From: Clostridia bacterium
Lineage (GTDB): Bacteria > Bacillota > Clostridia > Christensenellales > Borkfalkiaceae
Reading direction: 5' to 3'
Assembly: GCA_017648525.1 (NCBI GenBank)
Contig: JAGCIP010000244.1
Location: forward strand, 1-8,047
DNA: 8,047 bases
Shown here in pieces: positions 1 through 4,397 of the stretch. The notes below the pieces were generated by a model. That model did no database searches and had not been told where the DNA came from. It saw only the letters and a program-made list of their open reading frames with translations. A program made the position numbers and the translations under genes. Numbering within the stretch: position 1 is the stretch's first letter; every line of letters begins with the position of its first letter.

Positions 1-529
1 AGTGTGGGTATTCAAGCATCCCACTAGAAAAACTTTCTTGTTCTAAAGACTGCTCGTTAATAACGCCTGAAACGTACCTTGCAACCGCATCAACGACTGC
101 CATTGCGGGTATTTCCCCACCCGTAAGCACAAAGTCGCCTATCGACAACTCACTATCTATGAACAAGTCCAAAACCCTTTGGTCAACGCCTTCGTAATGC
201 CCGCAAAGTAATAAAAGTCTATCTAATTTTGAATATTCTAAAACTACTTTTTGGTTAAACACTCTGCCTTTAGGCGAAAGGTAAATACGCAAAGCCTTAT
301 GGTCGGGGTCTACAGCGTTTATCGCATCCGCAATAGGCTGTGGCATCATAACCATACCCGCACCACCACCGAAAGGCGTGTCGTCACATTTTTTGTGTTT
401 ATCGAGCGTGTAATCTCTAATATCGGTAACGCAAATTTCAAGTTTACCGCTATCCACCGCTCTACCTATTATGCTTGTTTTAAGCGGAGTAAACATTTCA
501 GGGAAAAGGGTTAAAATATCAATCTTCAT
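1..529 (-). CDS. trmD: tRNA (guanine(37)-N1)-methyltransferase TrmD, partial (C-terminus cut by window edge)
   Basis: TrmD transfers a methyl group from S-adenosylmethionine to N1 of G37, next to the anticodon, in tRNAs with G at position 36; this prevents +1 frameshifting. Only the first 176 residues are visible, because the frame is still open at base 1; the family is usually about 230-250 residues. It starts MKIDILTLFPEMF. Family landmarks are DKHKKCDDTPFGGGAGM (about 43-59), LSPKGRVFNQ (84-93), the SAM-pocket trefoil-knot signature LCGHYEGVDQRVL (108-120), SIGDFVLTGGEIPAM (129-143), DAVARY (147-152) and ESFSSGMLEYPH (165-176). The ATG lies inside the last codons of rimM and overlaps it by 11 bases. 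A GGAG at 540-543 is 10 bases upstream, so translation is probably coupled to rimM. The position that usually holds the catalytic Asp of the DSF motif appears to be Glu (E165). Identification is very secure. Confidence 0.96.
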   Translation of the reverse strand, partial: MKIDILTLFPEMFTPLKTSIIGRAVDSGKLEICVTDIRDYTLDKHKKCDDTPFGGGAGMVMMPQPIADAINAVDPDHKALRIYLSPKGRVFNQKVVLEYSKLDRLLLLCGHYEGVDQRVLDLFIDSELSIGDFVLTGGEIPAMAVVDAVARYVSGVINEQSLEQESFSSGMLEYPH

Positions 530-1025
530 AGCAAGCAATCTCCGCTAATCTTTTTTTATCGGCAATTATGGTTTTATTTTCCACGTCCACGCATAAAATA
601 GCGTCTTTTAGAAAAGGAAAACGCATAATCCTGCCATCCACACACTTGACGGTAAAAACGTCCGTCCTAGACGAAAAAACGTCGGTTACTTCGCCAACTA
701 CAAGGTTATCAACAAGGAGTTTGCAACCTATAATATCGGCTATAAAGTATCGGCCTTCTTCTAATGGAACAGCGTTTTCACGAGTTACGCACAAAAACTT
801 ACCACGGAAAGTTTCCGCAATATTTCTATCGTGAATACCAAACAACGACAAAAAGACCGTACCGCCAGCCAAAGTGCAGTTGGCAACAGGGTAGGTTTTT
901 TCGTCTATAATAACTTCTTTTAACTGTTTAAAGCGGGCAATATCGTCGGTAAGCGGTTGAATTTTCAACTCCCCACGAATGCCTTGTGGTTTTACGATAA
1001 GCCCGATTTTTAAAGTTTGAATCAT
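519..1025 (-). CDS. rimM: 16S rRNA processing / 30S maturation factor RimM
   Basis: RimM binds ribosomal protein S19 and helps the 30S head mature, including 16S rRNA processing; it acts in the cytoplasm. The 168-residue product has the normal family length. The N-terminal beta-barrel domain (about 5-85) opens with GLIVKPQGIRGELK (8-21), close to the family's G-x-I-x-K-P-H-G-I-R-G-E signature with Gln in place of the usual His. A linker VPLEEGRYFIADIIG (86-100) leads into the C-terminal PRC-barrel domain, which ends with PFLKDAILCVDVENKTI (137-153). It lies 28 bases downstream of khpA and overlaps trmD by 11 bases, the usual rimM-trmD pairing. The ATG is the natural start because family homology begins within a few residues, but it lacks a good ribosome binding site: only a weak TAAGAA precedes it. 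A hairpin lies just upstream (1046-1069). Confidence 0.95.
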   Translation of the reverse strand: MIQTLKIGLIVKPQGIRGELKIQPLTDDIARFKQLKEVIIDEKTYPVANCTLAGGTVFLSLFGIHDRNIAETFRGKFLCVTRENAVPLEEGRYFIADIIGCKLLVDNLVVGEVTDVFSSRTDVFTVKCVDGRIMRFPFLKDAILCVDVENKTIIADKKRLAEIACYED

Positions 1026-1045
1026 AATTCTTACAAGAAAGAAAA

Positions 1046-1069
1046 CGGGGAAATTATTCCTTTTCCCCG
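1046..1069 (-). terminator. hairpin with U-rich tail between khpA and rimM: possible weak terminator or attenuator
   Basis: Transcribed on the minus strand, the sequence forms a perfect 8-bp stem (CGGGGAAA / TTTCCCCG, five of the pairs G-C) with an 8-base loop AGGAATAA that contains the khpA stop codon. It is followed at once by TTTTCTTTCTT. This is the shape of an intrinsic terminator, although the U-run is broken by two C residues. It could reduce read-through from rpsP-khpA into rimM-trmD or protect the 3' end of the upstream message. The stem and tail are read directly; termination activity is inferred. Confidence 0.5.
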
Positions 1070-1299
1070 CGCTCTATAATCTCGATATTATATTTTTTGT
1101 TCTCTTTTTGCGATCCAACTCGAACGAGCGTGCGGAGCGCTTTTGCTATCTTGCCTTTGCGCCCGATTACTGTGCCCATATCGTCGGAAGAAAGAACGAC
1201 GGTGACGGATACGTTTTTACCGTCGTCGTCTATAATATACTCTACTTGGTCGGGATTTTCGGCAAAACGCCCGACTACGTACTTAACAAGTTCTATCAT
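1054..1299 (-). CDS. khpA: KhpA-family KH-domain RNA-binding protein (YlqC-like)
   Basis: This is an 81-residue single KH-domain protein of the KhpA/YlqC family (UPF0109). In Gram-positive bacteria KhpA partners with KhpB (Jag/EloR), binds many RNAs and influences cell elongation and division. The KH signature is the G-x-x-G loop GRKG at residues 46-49 within MGTVIGRKGKIAKALRTLV (41-59), preceded by the beta-strands of the fold and followed by the conserved R-V-G. Length is typical of the family. The ATG has a strong AAGGAG ribosome binding site (1305-1310) at normal spacing. The gene starts 21 bases after the rpsP stop, the conserved Bacillota arrangement, which suggests expression together with ribosomal protein bS16. 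The ylqD gene that follows it in Bacillus subtilis is absent, and rimM comes next. Family assignment is secure; the KhpB partnership is inferred from other species. Confidence 0.93.
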   Translation of the reverse strand: MIELVKYVVGRFAENPDQVEYIIDDDGKNVSVTVVLSSDDMGTVIGRKGKIAKALRTLVRVGSQKENKKYNIEIIERGEKE

Positions 1300-1320
1300 A
1301 TCCGCTCCTTAAATCCCAAA

Positions 1321-1617
1321 TTATTTTGAAGATTTACGGACTTTCGTTTTTGCCGGCGAAAGTTTAGCGGGTTTTTCAATAACACCCTTGTTTACGAGAA
1401 TATTTTTTACGGTTTCGGTAGGTTGTACACCTTTAGCGAGCCAAGATTTAGCCTTGTCTGCGTCAATTACGATTTCTGCAGGGTTAGCGGTGGGATTATA
1501 GTGACCAACTTTGTCAATATATGCTCCATCACGTGCGTTTCTTGAATCGGTTACAACGATACGGTAGAAGGGTGATTTCTTGTCGCCCATTCTGGTTAAT
1601 CTCATTTTTACTGCCAT
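1321..1617 (-). CDS. rpsP: 30S ribosomal protein bS16
   Basis: bS16 binds 16S rRNA in the 5' and central domains and is needed for 30S assembly. The 98-residue product begins MAVKMRLTRMGDKKSPFYRI and continues with the conserved VVTDSRNARDGAYIDKVGHYNP (about 21-42), both diagnostic of the family. The helical segment with AKSWLAKGVQPTETVKNIL follows (about 57-74). The tail is rich in Lys, Ser and Pro and is the least conserved part; total length is normal for Bacillota (about 80-100). The ATG has a strong AAGGAG ribosome binding site (1626-1631) eight bases upstream. The gene lies 68 bases downstream of ffh with no clear promoter or terminator between them, so it is probably co-transcribed with ylxM-ffh. 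Confidence 0.98.
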   Translation of the reverse strand: MAVKMRLTRMGDKKSPFYRIVVTDSRNARDGAYIDKVGHYNPTANPAEIVIDADKAKSWLAKGVQPTETVKNILVNKGVIEKPAKLSPAKTKVRKSSK

Positions 1618-1625
1618 TTTAGTTT

Positions 1626-1631
1626 CTCCTT
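1626..1631 (-). promoter_or_regulatory. ribosome binding site of rpsP
   Basis: A full AAGGAG, complementary to the 3' end of 16S rRNA, is spaced eight bases from the rpsP ATG. The same motif precedes khpA (1305-1310). Both are markedly stronger than the sites before rimM and ylxM, in keeping with the high demand for a ribosomal protein. Confidence 0.85.
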
Positions 1632-1685
1632 AAATGTAATTTTTTTATTTTTTATCGTGCGCTATTGCGCTATTTTACTAATTTA

Positions 1686-2996
1686 TTAAAACCTAAACAT
1701 TCGGTTATTTTTCATTTGTTTCATCATTTGCTTTGTCTGTTCAAACTGTTTTAGCAAACGATTTACTTCTTGAATAGTCGTTCCGCTACCCTTTGCAATT
1801 CTGTTCTTGCGGGAAGAGTTGATTACAGACGGATTTTCACGCTCGTACATAGTCATTGATTGAATTATCGCTTTTGTGCGGAGCATTTGTTTTTCGTCTA
1901 TATCTTCTTCTCGAATTTTGAACTTTCCGCCCATACCGGGGAGCATTGCTAACACGTCTTTTATTCCGCCCATTTTGTTCATTGTTTCAAACTGGGTTAA
2001 ATAATCGTCCAAAGTAAAGGAATTTTCCCTAAACTTTTTCTCCATTTTTTTGGCTTGTTCTTCGGTTACTGCTTCTTGCGCCTTTTCAATTAGCGACAAG
2101 ACGTCGCCCATACCGAGTATTCGGTTTGCCATACGGTCTGGATAGAAAGGCTCTAAATCACCTAATTTTTCACCAACCGAACAAAACTTAATCGGCTTTC
2201 CTGTAACCGCTTTCATTGAAAGGGTTGCACCACCACGAGTGTCACCGTCAAGTTTAGTAAGCACTAAACCCGTAACTTCTAATCTCTTATTAAATGTATT
2301 TGCAACTTCAACCGCTACTTGACCGGTCATTGAATCAACTACTAAAAGAATTTCAGCGGGATTAACTTCTGCTTTTATATCTTCTAATTCTTGCATCAAC
2401 TGTTCGTCTATTTGAAGTCTACCAGCAGTATCTATAATAACCGTGTCAAATCCGTACGATTTAGCGTACGCAACACCTTCTTTTGCTATTTTAACGGGGT
2501 TTCCTTGCCCTTTTTCAAAAACCGTACAACCAGCCTTTTCGCCAACTACTTTAAGTTGGTTTATCGCTGCGGGACGATATACGTCACAAGCAACTAAAAG
2601 CGGTTTTCTGCCTTGTTTTTTAAGCATTAACCCTAACTTGCCAACGAGAGTTGTTTTACCAGCACCTTGTAAGCCTGCCATCATAATAACAGTAGGCGGG
2701 TTCGTAAATGTTAATTTACTGTTTGTGCTACCCATAAGGGCTATCAACTCTTCATTAACGATTTTGATAACTTGTTGAGTAGGGCTTAAACTTTTAAGTA
2801 TCTCTTGCCCAACCGCACGCTCGGAAACTTTTGCAACGAATTCTTTAACTACCGAAATGTTTACGTCCGCTTCTAAAAGTGCAATACGCACTTCTCTCAT
2901 AGCCGTTTTAATTTCAAGTTCGGTAAGTTTTCCGTGCTTTGTCAATTTACTGAATATGTGATTAAGTTTATCGGATAAACCAGAAAAAAGTGCCAT
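1686..2996 (-). CDS. ffh: signal recognition particle protein Ffh (SRP54 GTPase)
   Basis: Ffh binds 4.5S/6S SRP RNA and signal sequences of nascent membrane and secreted proteins, then docks with the FtsY receptor through reciprocal GTP hydrolysis. The 436-residue product has the N domain (about 1-95), then the G domain with P-loop GLQGAGKTT (108-116), DVYRPAA (138-144), DTAGR (189-193), TKLDGD (247-252) and the GEKLGDLEPF closing segment (275-284). The Met-rich M domain follows (about 297-436), with finger-loop MLPGMGG (351-357) and the SRP-RNA-binding motif SSRKNRIAKGSGTTIQEV (394-411). It is slightly shorter than the B. subtilis protein (about 446) because the Gly/Lys-rich tail is missing; it ends MKNNRMFRF. 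Its ATG overlaps the ylxM TAA by one base (TAATG) with AAGGGA just upstream, which implies translational coupling. All GTPase motifs are intact. Confidence 0.98.
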   Translation of the reverse strand: MALFSGLSDKLNHIFSKLTKHGKLTELEIKTAMREVRIALLEADVNISVVKEFVAKVSERAVGQEILKSLSPTQQVIKIVNEELIALMGSTNSKLTFTNPPTVIMMAGLQGAGKTTLVGKLGLMLKKQGRKPLLVACDVYRPAAINQLKVVGEKAGCTVFEKGQGNPVKIAKEGVAYAKSYGFDTVIIDTAGRLQIDEQLMQELEDIKAEVNPAEILLVVDSMTGQVAVEVANTFNKRLEVTGLVLTKLDGDTRGGATLSMKAVTGKPIKFCSVGEKLGDLEPFYPDRMANRILGMGDVLSLIEKAQEAVTEEQAKKMEKKFRENSFTLDDYLTQFETMNKMGGIKDVLAMLPGMGGKFKIREEDIDEKQMLRTKAIIQSMTMYERENPSVINSSRKNRIAKGSGTTIQEVNRLLKQFEQTKQMMKQMKNNRMFRF

Positions 2997-3301
2997 TATT
3001 CCCTTATTATATCTAAAATTTCTTTAGCCACGTTCTCGCTAGTGCCGTTAAGATTTTCAGCAACTTGCTTTAACTTTTGATTTTTTGAGTGTATCTTTAA
3101 TAGATTTTCATATTCGTCAAGCTTGGTTTTTACCTTTTTGATTGCCATATATACGTTTTGACGAGTGTTTCCGTCCGGCTCTGCTATTTCCGACAAAGAT
3201 AAGTCGTAATAATAATGCGACCTAAAAAGTTCTCTCTGCCTATCGGTCAACAAGCCTTGATATATCTCAAAAAGTTCTACGTATCTTAAATCTTTTTCCA
3301 T
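2996..3301 (-). CDS. ylxM: YlxM-family helix-turn-helix protein (SRP-associated, UPF0122)
   Basis: This is a small acidic/basic helical protein of the YlxM/p13 family, almost always encoded next to ffh in Bacillota. In Streptococcus mutans, YlxM is reported to modulate SRP GTPase activity; it has a sigma-70 region-4-like HTH fold. From the ATG at 3301 it has 101 residues: MEKDLRYVELFEIYQ, then LLTDRQRELFRSHYYYDLSLSEIAEPDGNTRQNVYMAIKKVKTKLDEYE (about 17-65), where SEIAE...NTRQNVY is the HTH. The helical tail is more variable. An in-frame TTG at 3313 would add four residues (MCVF), but homology begins at MEKDLR, so I prefer the ATG. Neither start has a recognisable Shine-Dalgarno site. It is the first gene after a strong promoter and overlaps ffh by one base. 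Confidence 0.92.
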   Translation of the reverse strand: MEKDLRYVELFEIYQGLLTDRQRELFRSHYYYDLSLSEIAEPDGNTRQNVYMAIKKVKTKLDEYENLLKIHSKNQKLKQVAENLNGTSENVAKEILDIIRE

Positions 3302-3310
3302 AAAAACACA

Positions 3311-3340
3311 CAAGTGTAAAGCATTTTTATTTTACACTTG
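3311..3340 (-). promoter_or_regulatory. perfect 10-bp inverted repeat in the ylxM leader (candidate operator or 5' mRNA hairpin)
   Basis: The two arms, CAAGTGTAAA (3331-3340) and TTTACACTTG (3311-3320), are exact reverse complements separated by 10 bases, so their centres are 20 bp apart, about two helical turns. The first arm begins two bases after the -10 hexamer and covers the expected transcription start. The second ends 10 bases before the ylxM ATG and contains the alternative TTG start. As DNA this is a well-placed repressor operator; as RNA it would fold into an AU-rich hairpin at the extreme 5' end. I do not recognise the motif as a known regulator's box. The repeat is certain; the role is inference. 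Confidence 0.6.
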
Positions 3341-3342
3341 AT

Positions 3343-3371
3343 ATTATAATTTTCATTGCTACCTTTGTCAA
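3343..3371 (-). promoter_or_regulatory. consensus sigma-A promoter of ylxM-ffh operon
   Basis: The minus strand has TTGACA (3366-3371) and TATAAT (3343-3348), both perfect consensus, with an exact 17-base spacer. The segment upstream of the -35 (about 3372-3405) is very AT-rich and could act as an UP element. Transcription would start near 3335-3339, leaving a leader of about 35 bases before the ylxM ATG. It follows the ftsY terminator directly, so it begins a new unit covering ylxM, ffh, rpsP, khpA and perhaps rimM-trmD. Confidence 0.93.
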
Positions 3372-3399
3372 GCGTTTTTTACAATAATAATTAAATTTA

Positions 3400-3434
3400 A
3401 GTTAAAAATAAAAGGTGCAATCAACTTGCACCTT
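3400..3434 (-). terminator. intrinsic terminator of the smc-ftsY transcript
   Basis: Read on the minus strand, a perfect 9-bp stem AAGGTGCAA / TTGCACCTT (3426-3434 and 3412-3420) with a 5-base loop GTTGA is followed by TTTATTTTTAAC. This is a typical Rho-independent terminator 45 bases after the ftsY stop codon. On the plus strand the opposite flank also has a short A/T run, but no gene on that strand needs it. Confidence 0.88.
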
Positions 3435-3446
3435 AAACATTAAAAA

Positions 3447-3477
3447 ATATATATATGCGTATACGCACACGCACGCA
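3447..3477. repeat. 31-base alternating purine-pyrimidine tract with 12-bp palindrome
   Basis: Every base from 3447 to 3477 alternates purine and pyrimidine: an (AT)n part, then a GC/AC-rich part. A perfect palindrome TGCGTATACGCA sits at 3456-3467. Such tracts can adopt Z-DNA or cruciform structure under negative supercoiling. In the ftsY transcript, bases 3470 to 3453 could also fold as a 7-bp stem (with G-U pairs) around UAUA, followed six bases later by U6, so it may be a first, weaker terminator ahead of the one at 3412-3434. It ends one base before the ftsY stop codon. Confidence 0.7.
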
Positions 3478-3478
3478 A

Positions 3479-4375
3479 TTAGAACATTGCCTCTATAAAT
3501 TCGTTGGCATCAAAATCTTCTATATCGTCTATCTTCTCGCCCGTGCCAACGTAAACGACGGGGACTTCTAACTCATATGAAAGTGAAATTATAAACCCAC
3601 CTTTTGCCGTGCCGTCAAGTTTAGTTAGGATTATACCGTCAATGCCTACCGCTTGATTGAATACTTCAACTTGGTTATAGGCGTTTTGACCCGTGGTAGC
3701 GTCAAGGGCGATTAGTTTATAGTAGTTTGCGTTGGGATATTCACGCTTTACAACCCTATCCATCTTTTTAAGTTCTTCCATAAGGTTGGTCTTAACGTGC
3801 AATCTACCAGCGGTATCTATAATAAGAACGTCGGTATTTCTTGCCTTTGCAGATTCTATTGCGTCAAACACAACGGCAGATGCATCTGCACCTTCGGAAT
3901 GCTTAATTATCCTTACTTTTGCCCTTTCCGCCCAAACGCTCAACTGGTCGGATGCAGCCGCACGGAAAGTGTCGGCAGCGGCAATAGTTACGCTTTTGCC
4001 TTCTTTAACGAACTTGTTTGCAAGTTTTCCTATGGTCGTGGTTTTTCCAACACCGTTAACGCCAACAACCATTATTACGGCGGGAGATTTTACTTCTAAC
4101 GCATCCGCATAATTTATCGTGTCGTAAAGTTCGCTTTTGAGTAGTTCTACAACGTAATCTTTATCTTTGCACTTTTCTTTTATAGCCGTTTCTCTAATTT
4201 CGTCCACTATTTCCATAGTGGTTTTAACCGAAACGTCAGACGAAATTAAAAGGTCTTCAAGTTGGTCGTAAAAATCTTCTCCGAGTTTATCTTTTGCAAA
4301 TATTTCGTTTAATTTTTTGCCAACACCATCACGAGTTTTGGTCAAAACTGCTTTAAGTTTACTAAATAAACCCAT
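3479..4375 (-). CDS. ftsY: signal recognition particle receptor FtsY (SRP GTPase)
   Basis: FtsY is the membrane-associated SRP receptor. Its NG domain pairs with that of Ffh, and joint GTP hydrolysis releases the nascent chain to SecYEG. The 298-residue product is a compact form: a short basic amphipathic N-terminus (MGLFSKLKAVLTKTRDGVGKK), then the N domain (about 20-95) and the G domain, without the long acidic A domain of E. coli FtsY. GTPase motifs are GVNGVGKTT (105-113), DTFRAAA (135-141), DTAGR (187-191), TKLDGTAKGG (251-260) and GTGEKIDDIEDF (277-288). The distinction from Ffh rests on DTFRAAA, the absence of an M domain and the end at DANEFIEAMF. It starts 22 bases after smc with a GGAG site (4384-4387), so the two genes are co-transcribed; the transcript ends at the terminator downstream. 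Confidence 0.97.
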   Translation of the reverse strand: MGLFSKLKAVLTKTRDGVGKKLNEIFAKDKLGEDFYDQLEDLLISSDVSVKTTMEIVDEIRETAIKEKCKDKDYVVELLKSELYDTINYADALEVKSPAVIMVVGVNGVGKTTTIGKLANKFVKEGKSVTIAAADTFRAAASDQLSVWAERAKVRIIKHSEGADASAVVFDAIESAKARNTDVLIIDTAGRLHVKTNLMEELKKMDRVVKREYPNANYYKLIALDATTGQNAYNQVEVFNQAVGIDGIILTKLDGTAKGGFIISLSYELEVPVVYVGTGEKIDDIEDFDANEFIEAMF

Positions 4376-4397
4376 TGATTAATCTCCGTTTTTATTT

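Noticed and set aside
251..514. Plus-strand open frame of 87 codons
   Set aside because: It lies wholly antisense to the conserved trmD coding sequence and has no recognisable protein features or ribosome binding site; it is a shadow frame.
1495..1517. TTGACA followed by TATAAT on the minus strand inside rpsP
   Set aside because: The two hexamers are only 11 bases apart, far from the 16-18 needed for sigma-A, and both lie in conserved bS16 codons (around YIDKVGHYN). This is chance.
1618..1685. ffh-rpsP gap with repeated ATAGCGCA and a GCGC-AATA-GCGC mini-palindrome
   Set aside because: The stem is only 4 bp and is followed in the transcript by an A-rich run, not a U-run, and I find no -35/-10 pair. 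There is no support for a terminator or promoter, so ordinary operon spacing is the simplest reading.
2443..2778. Plus-strand open frame of 111 codons
   Set aside because: It is antisense to the Ffh G domain, whose motifs are intact. The composition reflects the complement of conserved codons, so it is not a gene.
3302..3313. Upstream TTG start extending YlxM by four residues (MCVF)
   Set aside because: TTG without a Shine-Dalgarno site is a poor start, and family similarity begins at MEKDLR. The ATG at 3301 is preferred.
3732..4112. Plus-strand open frame of 126 codons
   Set aside because: It is antisense to the FtsY G domain and its residues mirror the GTPase motif codons. No ribosome binding site or promoter supports it.
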